A stretch of 64,000 nucleotides of DNA from Korobacter sp963758505 (GCA_963758505.1 CAVWVJ010000003.1:1922001-1986000); one strand, 5' to 3'. Counted from the stretch's first letter, positions 45,653 to 55,806 are shown. The notes: generated by a model not told the origin, from the sequence alone. Translations and numbers: made by a program.

Positions 45653-46600
45653 TCATGGTTGCTGGGTAGCCGGCTGCGCCGCTCCGCCACTGCGCTGCAT
45701 CATCTCATTGTGAATGGCGAATTCACGATCGGCATCGGACTTGCGTCCAGCCCGGCTGTACGCGGTTGCAAGATTGTAATGTCCCGCAGGATTTGCGGGC
45801 TGCAGCTTGACCGCGATCTCGAGGGGAGCGATTGCCGCGGCATAGTTCTTCTCTGAGATCAACGTTGCGCCCAGCCCGAGATAGGCGGCGGCGAAGGACG
45901 AATCCAGCTTGGTAGCCTTGGTGAAATGCTGGATCGCTTCGTCGTAGGAATTCGCCTGGCGTGCAAGTTCCCCCAGCACGTATTCTGCTCCCGCATTGTT
46001 GGGATCGATCGACAGCTCTTCGACGAACTCCTGCTTGGCTTTTTCGGCTACGTCGGGGGGCGGATTCGGAATCGAAAGAAGCAGGCGACCGATGCGGAAG
46101 TGAATGCCGGGGAGCCGCGGATTTTTTTCCAGCACCCAACGGTATTCCTTCTCGGCATCCTGCCATTTGCCCTGCATTTCCAGGGCTTCCGCATTCAGTT
46201 CGTGTGCCTGGTAGGAATTTCCGGCTTTACTAGCCAGATCTGAGGCAGCGCGCGTCGAAAGATCGGAATAGGTATGAACGGAAAGGTACAGCACGTCCGG
46301 ATCGGCGGGGAATTCGCGGTTCAGCATCCGCAGAAATTCCAGTGCGGCGTCAGGCTGGTCGGCAAACATCGCGCAGCGCACGCCGGCCATGCCGAAGTCG
46401 CGATGCTGACTTTTGGGAGAACCGGCCACAATGCCTTTCTTGAGCAATGGCAAAGCTTCTTTGCAGTGGCCGTTCTGCGCAAGTGTCAGGGCGTGCTGTG
46501 GGGTTTGGTCTGTCTCAGTCCTGGTAGGGCTCTGCGACCAGGTTGAGATTGGAAGCAGGACCATCAGGCAGGTAAATGCGTAGGAAAGATATCGGGGCAT
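45653..46600 (-). CDS. Secreted tetratricopeptide repeat protein
   Basis: The 315-residue product has a Sec signal peptide ending about STWSQ (residue 22) and about seven to eight TPR-like helix-turn-helix units, the clearest being AGAEYVLGELARQANSYDEA, AIQHFTKATKLDSSFAAAYL and NPAGHYNLATAYSRAGRKSD. TPR proteins form protein-binding scaffolds. Start ATG 46600 was preferred over an in-frame TTG at 46621 because it directly precedes the signal peptide; no strong ribosome-binding site is present for either. It lies between the Oar-like receptor and the CRTAC1 gene, 50 nt and 18 nt away, as one operon. Confidence 0.85.
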   Translation of the reverse strand: MPRYLSYAFTCLMVLLPISTWSQSPTRTETDQTPQHALTLAQNGHCKEALPLLKKGIVAGSPKSQHRDFGMAGVRCAMFADQPDAALEFLRMLNREFPADPDVLYLSVHTYSDLSTRAASDLASKAGNSYQAHELNAEALEMQGKWQDAEKEYRWVLEKNPRLPGIHFRIGRLLLSIPNPPPDVAEKAKQEFVEELSIDPNNAGAEYVLGELARQANSYDEAIQHFTKATKLDSSFAAAYLGLGATLISEKNYAAAIAPLEIAVKLQPANPAGHYNLATAYSRAGRKSDADREFAIHNEMMQRSGGAAQPATQQP

Positions 46601-46650
46601 AAAAATTGGGCAGGACCACAAGGGATCCTGCCCATCATATGCGTGCTGCG

Positions 46651-49600
46651 TCAGAAATAGAACTTCAATGCGAACTGGATTTGCCTTGCGTCCTGCGTAC
46701 CGGTGATGAGACCGAAAGTGGTGTCACCCACTGTGTTATCAGGATGCGCAAAGTTCGGGTGGTTGAAGGCGTTGAGGAAATCAGCCCTGAACTGAATTCT
46801 CATGTTCTCCGTGATGGGGAAATTCTTCTGGAGACTGATATCCGCGTCTGTGTATTTCGGCCCGATGACAGGACCCTGTGCCGGACAGTTGCCGAAGGTT
46901 CCAGGTGCAGCGGGAGAGAACGAAGAGGCGCTCATCCAGGCGTATCCATTGCTTGTCGCCTGGTGGAGATATTGCACCGGCGCGTTGCAATCCGGACGAG
47001 GAGCCGGTGAATCTGTTCCCGAGTTATCCGGACCGTACAGCGCGATCGGGAAGCCCGTGTGCCACGAAACGATGGGAGCGATGGACCAGTTGCCGACCAC
47101 CGCGTTGACTGCGGCAGGCAGGCTGCTGCCCCATTGCTTGCTCCTGCCTACCGGCAATTCATACGTAGCGTAAGCGCTGATCACGTGCTTGGAGTCCCAA
47201 TAGCACTGCGCGTAATCGGCGTTTGGATCGTACAAGTTTTGCCAGTAGTTGGCCGCGGGCGTGGTTTCGGTATTCGCTCCCCACGTTCCGTAATAGCCAT
47301 CGTTGTTGGTCATGCACTTGCTGTAGGTGTAAGACACCTGGGCATCCAGCCCATGGCTGTAACGCTGCTGCAGAACGGCCTGCAGGGCGTTGTAGTTCAT
47401 GCTTCCGTTGGAAGCGGTGTCCTTAACGTTGCCGAACTGGTTCGGTCCAAGGGTGCCATTGGCGTTGGTCCCACCGGCGAATGGGCTCGGCGTGACCGAA
47501 CCATCGGGATTGAGAATGCCTTGTTTGAGCCATTCCGGAACCATCAAGTGTTGCGTTGCTTGTCCTACATAGCCGAGCTGAAAGGTTACGTTCTTGGCAA
47601 TCTCTTGTTGGATTGTCAGGTTCCACTGTTTTGCGACAGCAGGCTGTACCGTACCGGCCCACGCGAGCATGGTAGCGTTCTCGAACGGATCGCCAGTGGG
47701 GGGTGCGGCAAACGCGAAGGCGCTTCCGCTCGTGAATGGCGTTCCGGTGCTGGCGTTGTTCGCTTCCACCTGTGCCGGCGTGAAAGGCGGATTCTGGGTC
47801 AGGCGAAGGTTGGTTCCCGTCCCTTCCAGGTAGGAAGAGATCGTGAACGCTCCGCGAATTACCGTCTTACCTTCGTACCTCGCCGGAGACCATGCGAATC
47901 CGATGCGAGGCTGGAAGTCCGGTAGGCCGTAGGTGGTGTTGTACAGGCCATTGCTGAATCCGTTGCTGCCTACTCCCTGGACGGCGGTATTCCCGGCGTA
48001 CTGAAGGGCACCGGTCGCGATATTCACATTGACCTGGCGATTGTTGATTTCCTGCCACGGAGTGCGGGCTTCATAACGTAATCCAAGGTTCAGGGTCAGG
48101 TGGTCTGTGATGCGCCAGTCATCCTGCACAAAACCGGCAAAGAGGAAGTCACGTTGATGCCATCCGCCTGTGCTGGTGCCACGGCCGACATCTTCGGGAA
48201 GTCCGAGCGCAAAGTCCGCAGCGCCGTTTCCGCTGGTTGCATTGCCTGGGTTAGAGCTGAAGGTCGGACCGTAGAGAAGTTGACCCAACTCGCCGCCGTT
48301 GCCGCTGTAGAAGACGTTGATCCGGTACTGGTTCATCTGGTAACCGGCTTTAATATTGTGCCGGCCATGCGTGTACTCCAGGACGTCGTCTAACTGCAGC
48401 ACCGTGGACGCGAAGTTCTCGACCACAGCCGCAGATCCGAGGCTCCCCAGAGATCCAACGCCGGGATTCGTAATGCTGCCGCCACCAAACCCGATCAAGG
48501 GCATGCCGTCGATTCCTGCCGGATTGCCATCCGATATGCCTAGCGCATTGCCAAGCGCGCCCACTGAGCTGTCGAAGGTCGTGAGGCCGTTGGCAAACTG
48601 TACATAGTTGAGTCCCAACCGCAGTTCATTCAGGAGGCTGGGGGAGAAGTTGTGATCCCAGTTCAAGCCAAAGTTGTCGAGAACGGCCGAGTTGAGCTGG
48701 TTCCCCAACAGGGCAATGGAATTCGTGGATGGGTCGGTCTGATATCCCTTCGACATGCGACCGAACAAGTGATCCTTGCTGGTTACGTTGTAGTCGATCC
48801 GCAGGTCACCCTGATCGGTGTTGTACTGCTGCCCGGTGGTGTTCGAGGCCAATCCGAAACCAGTTTGCGCCGACGAGGCAATCGACTTGGGGTAAAGGGC
48901 GTTGGTCGTCAGTGCCGTGAACACCGGGTCGAGCATGTTCGTCGGGATGATATTGCCCGAAAACGGCACGCGGCTGGCGGCCGGAACCAGTTGGCACGGT
49001 GAGCCGGAAATACCCGTGCCCGTCGCGCAGGGGTTGTAGAGTTGGACCGGCGCAGGATTGCCGTTGGCGTCCCTCAGAGCAAGCAACGACGAGAAGTCGC
49101 CGCCGATCTCGGCAGGAGTCAGAACGTTGATCGTACCGCCCGTGGAGGGATGGTCTAAACGTCCTCCCTGGTAGTCGACAAAGAAAAACAGCTTGTTCTT
49201 GATGATGGGGCCGCCGAAGGTCGCGCCGAACATATTCCAGCGAACTTTGGGAGTCGGGATCACGCTGTCGGTGCCGAGGGTGGCATAAGCGGGGTCTCCC
49301 TGGTGCAACCCGTTCTCCCACTTGTTCGCATTAAAAATGTCGTTGCGAAAGAACTCGAACAGGTCGCCGTGGTACTTGTTGGTGCCGGACTTGATCGAGG
49401 CGCTGACAATGCCTCCGTTGAAATTCCCAAACTCCGCGGATGCATTCTGCGTGATCACATTGAATTCCGCGATCGCGTCAGGGGATGGGGTGAAACCCGC
49501 AAGATTTTCGGAAGCCTGGTTGTTGTCGATACCGTCGAGCAGGAAGTTGTTGGCCTGTTCGCGGTTGCCATTGATGTAGGGACGTCCGCCTTCTTCCGCG

Positions 49601-50139
49601 ACGTTCGATCCTGTGTTCATGCTTTGCGGATCGACCGAGAGAGCGCCCGGGGCGAGCAGCGTCAACTGGATGAAGTTACGCGTCGCCAGCGGGAGGGCAT
49701 CGTTGTTCTTGGCATCGATAAGGGTGCTGACCTGGGTAGTGTCGGTTTGCAGCTGCGGCGCTTCTGAGCTGACCTCCATCGTTTCGCTGACCGTCCCGAC
49801 TTTTAATTGAAAGGTCAACCGCGCTGTCTGGTTCAGTACCAGGACGATCGGGGGCTGAACCGCGCTCTCAAAACCTTTTGCTTCGACGCGCACTTCGTAG
49901 CTGCCAATGGGAAGGCGTGGGAAATTGAAAACACCTGTCGCATTCGATTCGACCGTAGTAGTTGAGCCACGTTCCACGTCTCTGGCGGTTACCGTCGCTC
50001 CAGAGATCGCGGCGCCGGCTGGATCACTCACCGTGCCGGTAATGGCGGCGGTGACCTGTTGACCCCAGGCACTGGTCGCACTCAAACAGAACAAGAGAAG
50101 TAGGCTGCGCGCAATCTGAAACGTCTTCGACCATCGCAT
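46651..50139 (-). CDS. Oar-like TonB-dependent receptor with CarboxypepD_reg domain
   Basis: The 1162-residue outer-membrane protein has a signal peptide (about 1-25, SATSAWGQ), a CarboxypepD_reg domain (about 28-110: AAITGTVSDPAGAAISGATV), a plug region (LATRNFIQLTLLAPGALSVD, then NFLLDGIDNNQASEN) and a long barrel ending in KFYF. GGAGG precedes either of two adjacent starts (GTG 50142 or ATG 50139); the ATG is used. It is the first gene of a three-gene minus-strand operon with the TPR and CRTAC1 genes. Import of a large nutrient with help of the two secreted partners is inferred from synteny. Confidence 0.92.
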   Translation of the reverse strand: MRWSKTFQIARSLLLLFCLSATSAWGQQVTAAITGTVSDPAGAAISGATVTARDVERGSTTTVESNATGVFNFPRLPIGSYEVRVEAKGFESAVQPPIVLVLNQTARLTFQLKVGTVSETMEVSSEAPQLQTDTTQVSTLIDAKNNDALPLATRNFIQLTLLAPGALSVDPQSMNTGSNVAEEGGRPYINGNREQANNFLLDGIDNNQASENLAGFTPSPDAIAEFNVITQNASAEFGNFNGGIVSASIKSGTNKYHGDLFEFFRNDIFNANKWENGLHQGDPAYATLGTDSVIPTPKVRWNMFGATFGGPIIKNKLFFFVDYQGGRLDHPSTGGTINVLTPAEIGGDFSSLLALRDANGNPAPVQLYNPCATGTGISGSPCQLVPAASRVPFSGNIIPTNMLDPVFTALTTNALYPKSIASSAQTGFGLASNTTGQQYNTDQGDLRIDYNVTSKDHLFGRMSKGYQTDPSTNSIALLGNQLNSAVLDNFGLNWDHNFSPSLLNELRLGLNYVQFANGLTTFDSSVGALGNALGISDGNPAGIDGMPLIGFGGGSITNPGVGSLGSLGSAAVVENFASTVLQLDDVLEYTHGRHNIKAGYQMNQYRINVFYSGNGGELGQLLYGPTFSSNPGNATSGNGAADFALGLPEDVGRGTSTGGWHQRDFLFAGFVQDDWRITDHLTLNLGLRYEARTPWQEINNRQVNVNIATGALQYAGNTAVQGVGSNGFSNGLYNTTYGLPDFQPRIGFAWSPARYEGKTVIRGAFTISSYLEGTGTNLRLTQNPPFTPAQVEANNASTGTPFTSGSAFAFAAPPTGDPFENATMLAWAGTVQPAVAKQWNLTIQQEIAKNVTFQLGYVGQATQHLMVPEWLKQGILNPDGSVTPSPFAGGTNANGTLGPNQFGNVKDTASNGSMNYNALQAVLQQRYSHGLDAQVSYTYSKCMTNNDGYYGTWGANTETTPAANYWQNLYDPNADYAQCYWDSKHVISAYATYELPVGRSKQWGSSLPAAVNAVVGNWSIAPIVSWHTGFPIALYGPDNSGTDSPAPRPDCNAPVQYLHQATSNGYAWMSASSFSPAAPGTFGNCPAQGPVIGPKYTDADISLQKNFPITENMRIQFRADFLNAFNHPNFAHPDNTVGDTTFGLITGTQDARQIQFALKFYF

Positions 50140-50142
50140 CAC

Positions 50143-50719
50143 AAAATTCCTCCGAAAAAGTGTTGCTTGTTGCGGGCCCGGGATTGACTCGACCTACAGC
50201 ACGAGTTGAAACTCGCGATGTCCATTTAGGGAATGCTATATATCACATTGAGGCCCTGTGAGAATACAAAATAATTAGTTTGTACTAGTAATGCGACGAA
50301 AGAAAAGGAGAGTAGCTTACTCCGAAGGGGACGAGAACGCCATCGGTTGTCAAGAGCAAGCTCTAACAAAACAATAGCTTGCAACGTGCGGATATTTGCG
50401 GGAAACGCGCACTTGGGCTGGGCGCATAGGCTGCCACAGGGGTTCCACGTCGCTCGCTCTCAATCAGGGTGATATATAGCTCTTTCGTTTAAGTCCCAAT
50501 CCTTTCGATTCTTCCGAAAAGAAGCTTGGATGTTGCGGCACTCGAAACTTAACGCTCACGACCCCACCCCTTCCGGCACGCCAAATCGATGCAACAGATT
50601 TCTCCGACCAACGTGCCATACCGGTGTAAGCTGCTCTTGCAAATTGTCCGCTGATGGCATGAATGTGGAACTTAGATTCAATGTTCCTGTATGCTTTTCA
50701 GTTGCTCTTTCACATCCAG
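50143..50719. other. Long divergent intergenic region
   Basis: This 577 bp region separates the Oar-like receptor operon (minus) from the cobalamin riboswitch (plus). I see no convincing ORF. TTGCAA (50637-50642) followed 17 nt later by TGAATG could be the promoter of the riboswitch transcript, but this is a weak match. Confidence 0.4.
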
Positions 50720-50898
50720 CGTTTGCGCGTGCGCATTCGGCAGTTCGAATCGCACAGGGAAGCAGGTGAAAATCCTGCGCTGTCGCGCAACTGTTAGCGA
50801 GTTCTGGGCTACGCCACTGTCGCAAGATGGGAAGGCATGCCTGGCGGTACTCGACCCGGAAGGTCGAAACTCGCATAGCCAGGAGACCGGCGCAAACG
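50720..50898 (+). promoter_or_regulatory. Cobalamin (adenosylcobalamin-type) riboswitch
   Basis: The conserved cobalamin aptamer elements are present: AGGGAAGCAGGTGAAAATCC (about 50755), the CGCAACTGT segment (about 50786), and the B12-box form GCCAGGAGACCGGC (about 50878-50891). The P1 stem is formed by CGTTTGCG (50720-50727) and CGCAAACG (50891-50898). It lies directly upstream of a BtuB-like receptor gene, with AAGGAGG (50924-50930) in the expression platform, so B12 abundance likely represses receptor synthesis. The exact switching helix has not been worked out. Confidence 0.93.
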
Positions 50899-50934
50899 TA
50901 TCTATCCACCTCTTTCGCGTGCAAAGGAGGATAT

Positions 50935-53169
50935 ATGCGACGCCTGCTTGGTTTCTGCTTTCTCGTCTTCTCGTCTTTACCACTTCTTGCCAACGATTTC
51001 AGTATTCGAATCCTCGGCCCCGATCAGCGGCCCGTTGGCTCCGCCCGTGTAGCGATTTATTCCGGGCATTTGTCCGCCGTGCAGACCACGTCTTCCGAAG
51101 GAGTTGCACAATTCTCGAAGGTCCCGGACGGTTCGTATCGCGTACAAGTCCTGGCTCCTGGCTTTTCGGAAACGACCGCCAACGTAAAGCTTCCCCTGTC
51201 TGACGCAGCGCCCGTGGTGGTTGTGCTCTCCTTGCAGAATCCCAGCGAGACGGTAGTCGTTTCCGCCTCTGCGACGCCTGTTTCCGAGGCCGAATCGGGC
51301 GCCTCCGTATCGGTCATCGATCGGCAGACGCTCGACCTTACAAATCCCACCGATCTCGGCGATGCGTTGCGCTTTGCGCCCGGGATGTCGCTGCGCGCCA
51401 ACGGTCAGCGCGGCGGATTGACCGTACTAAGTGTTCGCGGTGGCGAATCAAATTACAACCGGGTGATGGTCGACGGCGTGTATGTCAATGAACCGGGTGG
51501 ACAATTCGATTTCGGAGTCGTGCCGGTGGAGCAAGTTGACCGAATTGAAGTCGTTCGCGGATCGGAGAGCGCAGTGTACGGCTCCGATGCGATGAGCAGC
51601 GTGGTGCAGATGTGGACCGCGAACGGAGCCACGCCCAAGCCGGAATTCCGGTTCGGCGCCGATGGCGGCAATTTCAATACGGCTCACGGCTACGCTTCAA
51701 TTGCGGGCGCGTTCCGCCGCTTCGACTACAACCTGTTCGGAGATCAATTCAATACCAACGGACAAGGCCCGAATAACAACTACTCGAACAGCCTGGAAGG
51801 CGGAAACGTCGGGGTACAGATCACGCCCCGGATACAGTTGCGTTTGCGCGTGCGGCACGCGAACAGCTTCGCGGGGGTTTCGGGCGAATGGTGGTTTAAC
51901 GGCGCCAGTGAATTGCCTCCCAATACAACGGAATTCGCGCGACAGAACAATCTCATCGCGGACTTGTCGCTCAGCGTGGGAGGACCGGGCCCATGGCAGC
52001 ACACGTTCAGTGGCTACGATTACCGCCATTTGCGCTATAACGCGGATTACACGCCCAACCCCGTCCGCTACAACGATTATCCCTACGACGAACTCGCGAA
52101 CTACAACCGCGCTGGATTTAACTGGCAGTCGGATTACGCGCCGCGCTCGTGGACGCGTACCACCTTCGGCTACAACTTCATCGACGAACACGGTTTTGAC
52201 GACAGCGACTATCTTCCGACCTCGTATTCGGGGAACGCGCTCTATCTGACCTCGGGACTGCGCCGCAACCACGGCGTTTTTGCGCAGGAGATGGTGCTAT
52301 GGAAGCGCTTCTCGCTGCTGGCTGGCGTACGCTACGAGCACAACGAAAGCTTCGGCGGAAAAACCATTCCTCGCTTAACGGCGACCTACCTTGCATGGCG
52401 CGGCAACGATCTTCTTTCCGGCACCCGCTTTCGCGCGAGTTATAGCCAGGGGATCGTGGAGCCGAGCTTCGCGGAGTCCTTTGGCAGTGGCGGCGACATT
52501 CGAACGGAACCGAATCCTGACCTCAAGCCGGAACAGGCGCGCACTGTCGAAGCAGGCTTCGTGCAGGGTTTCGACCGCGACAAATACTCTTTGTTCGGCG
52601 GGTATTTCAACAGCATGTTTCGCGACCAGATCGAGTACGAATCGTTCGTGGATGGCTCGGGAAATCTCGTTGCGCAGTACTTCAACCTCAACAAGTCCCT
52701 GGCGCATGGCGCGGAGGCGGTTCTGCAAGGACGTATCACGAGCCGGATCTCTCTCGATGCGGGATACACCTACACGGCGACGCAGATCCTCCTGGCGCCG
52801 GATTGCACAGCCGCGACCTATTGCGACACTTCCACCTACGGCGCCGGCGAGCCATTGTTGAGAAGGCCGAAGCACCTGGGCAACTTTACCGTTAGTTATA
52901 GTGGCGGCAAATGGGGAGCAAATCTCTCCGGACTGGCCGTAGGACGACGACCGGACCGGGACTTCCTGTTCGGCGAAATTCCACCGGTCAATTTTGCGGC
53001 CGGCTACGCGCGGTTCGATGCGTCGGGATATTACAACCTCGACCGTCACGTTACTGCCTACGTAAACCTGCAGAACCTGCTCAACCATTCCTACAACGAA
53101 GTCGTCGGATACCCGGCCCTCGGATTCAACTTCCGCGCCGGCTTGCGCTTCAGATTTGGCGGGGAATAG
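50935..53169 (+). CDS. btuB: BtuB-like TonB-dependent vitamin B12 receptor
   Basis: The 744-residue outer-membrane receptor has a signal peptide (about 1-20, LPLLANDF), a CarboxypepD_reg domain (about 22-100), a TonB-dependent plug (SVIDRQTLDLTNPTDLGDAL, then VLSVRGGESNYNRVMVDGVY) and a 22-strand-type barrel. B12 or another cobamide is the inferred ligand because the gene sits behind a cobalamin riboswitch; the N-terminal CarboxypepD_reg module is not found in E. coli BtuB. AAGGAGG stands 5 nt before the ATG. Its last 20 nt overlap the convergent sensor kinase gene. Confidence 0.9.
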   Translation: MRRLLGFCFLVFSSLPLLANDFSIRILGPDQRPVGSARVAIYSGHLSAVQTTSSEGVAQFSKVPDGSYRVQVLAPGFSETTANVKLPLSDAAPVVVVLSLQNPSETVVVSASATPVSEAESGASVSVIDRQTLDLTNPTDLGDALRFAPGMSLRANGQRGGLTVLSVRGGESNYNRVMVDGVYVNEPGGQFDFGVVPVEQVDRIEVVRGSESAVYGSDAMSSVVQMWTANGATPKPEFRFGADGGNFNTAHGYASIAGAFRRFDYNLFGDQFNTNGQGPNNNYSNSLEGGNVGVQITPRIQLRLRVRHANSFAGVSGEWWFNGASELPPNTTEFARQNNLIADLSLSVGGPGPWQHTFSGYDYRHLRYNADYTPNPVRYNDYPYDELANYNRAGFNWQSDYAPRSWTRTTFGYNFIDEHGFDDSDYLPTSYSGNALYLTSGLRRNHGVFAQEMVLWKRFSLLAGVRYEHNESFGGKTIPRLTATYLAWRGNDLLSGTRFRASYSQGIVEPSFAESFGSGGDIRTEPNPDLKPEQARTVEAGFVQGFDRDKYSLFGGYFNSMFRDQIEYESFVDGSGNLVAQYFNLNKSLAHGAEAVLQGRITSRISLDAGYTYTATQILLAPDCTAATYCDTSTYGAGEPLLRRPKHLGNFTVSYSGGKWGANLSGLAVGRRPDRDFLFGEIPPVNFAAGYARFDASGYYNLDRHVTAYVNLQNLLNHSYNEVVGYPALGFNFRAGLRFRFGGE

Positions 53170-54625
53170 TTCTTGATGATCCGGCGGTACGAAGCGGCAA
53201 CGCGACGGTAAATACAGACCCGTGGCCGAGTTGGCTGAAAACGCTGACCGTGCCACCGTGTGCTTCGACGAGCGCCTTGGCGATGGCCAGTCCCATCCCC
53301 GTGCCCTCGATGGTTGAACGCTGGCCACGGCCGCGATAAAACTTGTCGAAGATCATGCCCTGGTCGAAACTTTCAATGCCAGGACCTTGATCCGCGACAC
53401 TTATCAAAAGCTGGTCATTCTGGGCCTCGGCCGTGATCGTGATCGGCGTGCCGGGCGAAGAATATTTTCCAGCATTTTCCAAAAGTTGGGCGAGCACCTC
53501 GCCGATCCTGCGCAGGTCCATGGTGATCATCGGAAGAGAATCGTCGACGTCGATCCTAAGCACATGCTTCGCCAGCGCATTCTTCGAGGTCGCAACCGCG
53601 GCATCCACCGCGTCACGAATATGATGCGGTTCAAACCGCAATTCCAGCGCCCCCGCGTCAAGTTGCGCCATCTGGGCCGCTTCGCCTACCAGGCGGTCCA
53701 GACGGTCACTCTCCTCATTGATGATGTCCAACAGCTCGTGGCGGGACTCTTCGCCCAACCCATCACTGGCAAGCAGGGCTTGTGCCGAAGCCTTGATGGC
53801 AGTGAGGGGAGTTCGAAAATCGTGGGTGACGGAATCGAGCAGTATCGACCGGAGCCGTTCGCTCTCACGGTTCGCCTCGGAATGAGCTAGCTTTTCCACC
53901 GCACCCGCACGTTCGATGGCAATCGCAATCAGGCTGCCGACAGCATCCAGAATTTCGCGGCTGACGTTGCTGGAAATTACGCCGATCGCGCCGACCGACC
54001 GCACCCCGACGCGCAGGGGAACGATGCTTACGTCCTGGGTTTTCCCATGCGCCGGCTCACCAATGTTGGCTACATTCTTCAACTCTTCGTCGCTCAAAAG
54101 TTCCTGTGCTTTGAGGTCGGAGAAGTAGACCTTCTTTCGGTCGATGAGAAACATTCCGGCGCCCGTAGCGTTCAGCGCATCCACCACGTTCTTTGGAATC
54201 GCATTCACCAGGGTCAACACATTTCCGGCGGCGAGAAGCTGCTGGCTGAGCGAGTAGAGCCGTTCCACCTCTCCACGGCGATGGTTGGCGCTCAGCGCTT
54301 CCCGGCGCGCGCGTTCCGCAAGCTGGCTTGCGATGATTGCGGTACAGAGAAAGGCGGTGAGCGCGACCCAATTCTGGGGATCGGCGATGGTGAAGGTCCC
54401 GACCGGTGGCAGGAAGAAGAAGTTATAAGCCAGCGTAGAAACGATGGAGAGAAAAATGGCGTACCGCACGCCCCATCCGGCAGAGATGGCGAGAACCGCG
54501 ACGAGCAGTGTGAACCCCACCGTTGCCGGATTGACGTGAATCCACGCGCGATAAACGACCACAATCGCGGTGATGATCAGGATCCCCAAAACGAACCGCA
54601 CAGGAGGTTTGTTGAGTATCCGCAT
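53150..54625 (-). CDS. KdpD C-terminal-type sensor histidine kinase
   Basis: The 491-residue kinase has four membrane helices in a DUF4118/KdpD-like domain (about 8-100), a GAF domain (about 120-240) and a HisKA/HATPase module. Phosphoacceptor H268 lies in SVTHDFRTPLTAIK; the N box is QLLENAGKYSS, followed by DQGPGI, FDKFYRG and GTGMGL. It lacks the KdpD N-terminal sensor domain and the USP domain, which are encoded by the divergent next gene (49 nt apart). The start at 54625 was chosen because the first membrane helix follows closely; a longer reading to 54781 would enter the divergent gene. Confidence 0.9.
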   Translation of the reverse strand: MRILNKPPVRFVLGILIITAIVVVYRAWIHVNPATVGFTLLVAVLAISAGWGVRYAIFLSIVSTLAYNFFFLPPVGTFTIADPQNWVALTAFLCTAIIASQLAERARREALSANHRRGEVERLYSLSQQLLAAGNVLTLVNAIPKNVVDALNATGAGMFLIDRKKVYFSDLKAQELLSDEELKNVANIGEPAHGKTQDVSIVPLRVGVRSVGAIGVISSNVSREILDAVGSLIAIAIERAGAVEKLAHSEANRESERLRSILLDSVTHDFRTPLTAIKASAQALLASDGLGEESRHELLDIINEESDRLDRLVGEAAQMAQLDAGALELRFEPHHIRDAVDAAVATSKNALAKHVLRIDVDDSLPMITMDLRRIGEVLAQLLENAGKYSSPGTPITITAEAQNDQLLISVADQGPGIESFDQGMIFDKFYRGRGQRSTIEGTGMGLAIAKALVEAHGGTVSVFSQLGHGSVFTVALPLRTAGSSRTIPRQI

Positions 54626-54674
54626 ACCGCGAATTTTACGCTGATTCGACAAGCGCAATGCAATTGAGGAGAAT

Positions 54675-55805
54675 ATGGGCGCGATGTCAAAGACGCCCGA
54701 ACAGTGGCTGGAAGAGACCGCGCCAACCAAACAGCGCAGCTCATTCAAGGTTTTTCTTGGGTATGCGCCGGGCGTCGGCAAAACCTACGACATGTTGAGC
54801 GAGGGCATCCGTCGCCACAGCCGTGGTGAGGATGTCGTTATCGGCGTCGTCGAGACCCACGGAAGGGTGGGAACAGCGGAATTGGCGGGTCGCCTGGAAA
54901 CGGTTCCGAGGAAGGCCATCGATTACAAGGGAACGGTCTTCGAGGAGATGGACGTAGAGGCAATCCTGGCTCGCAAGCCAAGGGTTGCCCTGGTGGATGA
55001 ACTCGCCCATACCAACGTGGACGGCAGCAAGCATCGCAAGCGTTACGAAGACGTTATCGAGTTGCTGGATGCAAATATCGACGTCATCTCCACCATGAAC
55101 GTCCAGCACATCGAGAGTGTCACTCCACTCGTCGGGCGAATCACCGGGGTGGTAGTTCGCGAGACGGTGCCCGACTGGGTGATGCAAAGGGTGGACGAGA
55201 TCGTGCTCACCGATCTGACGCCGGAAGCCCTGCAGAACAGGATGAAGCGGGGCGACATCTATCCGCAGGAACGCGCCGAGAGAGCCTTAAAGAACTTTTT
55301 CCGTCCCGGCAATCTCATCGCACTTCGCGAGATTGCATTACAACAGGTCAGCCACGTCGTCGATCTGACTCTTGAGTCGTACCTGCAGCGAGAGCATCTC
55401 GAGCAGCGCGCGCCCATTACAGAGAGAATCGCGGTCTGCATCAGTTCCAATCCAGCTGCACAATACCTAATGGCGCGTGCGTCCCGCATGGCGCACAGGA
55501 TCGCGGCCGAACTCTACGTAATCTATGTGGATGTGGGTGCCGATGACTCGCCGGAGAATCGTAGAACGCTGCAGGAAAATTTCCGCTTTGCGGAAAATCT
55601 CGGCGGCCAAGTTGTGCGCGTTACGGGTAAGAAAGTGGCGGAAGAAGTAGCCAAGGTGGTTCGCGAGAAACATGTGACCCAGGTCGTTTTCGGCCGCTCA
55701 GCCGTGAAAGGATGGAAAAAATACTTGTATCTCACCACCATTCACAAGTTTCTGCGCGACACGCCATCCGTGGATGTCCACATCGTGACGCAAGAGGCGC
55801 GTTGA
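54675..55805 (+). CDS. KdpD N-terminal sensor and USP domain protein
   Basis: The 376-residue cytosolic protein has the KdpD N-terminal sensor domain (about 20-230) with Walker A APGVGKT (31-37) and Walker B-like VALVDELAHTN, followed by a universal-stress-type nucleotide-binding domain (about 248-375) ending VDVHIVTQEAR. In most KdpD proteins these domains are joined to a kinase; here the kinase is encoded separately on the opposite strand. The ATG at 54675 has AGGAG 3 nt upstream; an in-frame ATG at 54684 is an alternative. The kdpE-like gene follows 1 nt after its stop. Confidence 0.9.
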   Translation: MGAMSKTPEQWLEETAPTKQRSSFKVFLGYAPGVGKTYDMLSEGIRRHSRGEDVVIGVVETHGRVGTAELAGRLETVPRKAIDYKGTVFEEMDVEAILARKPRVALVDELAHTNVDGSKHRKRYEDVIELLDANIDVISTMNVQHIESVTPLVGRITGVVVRETVPDWVMQRVDEIVLTDLTPEALQNRMKRGDIYPQERAERALKNFFRPGNLIALREIALQQVSHVVDLTLESYLQREHLEQRAPITERIAVCISSNPAAQYLMARASRMAHRIAAELYVIYVDVGADDSPENRRTLQENFRFAENLGGQVVRVTGKKVAEEVAKVVREKHVTQVVFGRSAVKGWKKYLYLTTIHKFLRDTPSVDVHIVTQEAR

Positions 55806-55806
55806 G

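Noticed and set aside
44222..45856. 544-residue plus-strand ORF opposite the CRTAC1 gene
   Set aside because: Antisense to the calcium-motif repeats; the repeated acidic codons give a long Val-rich shadow frame.
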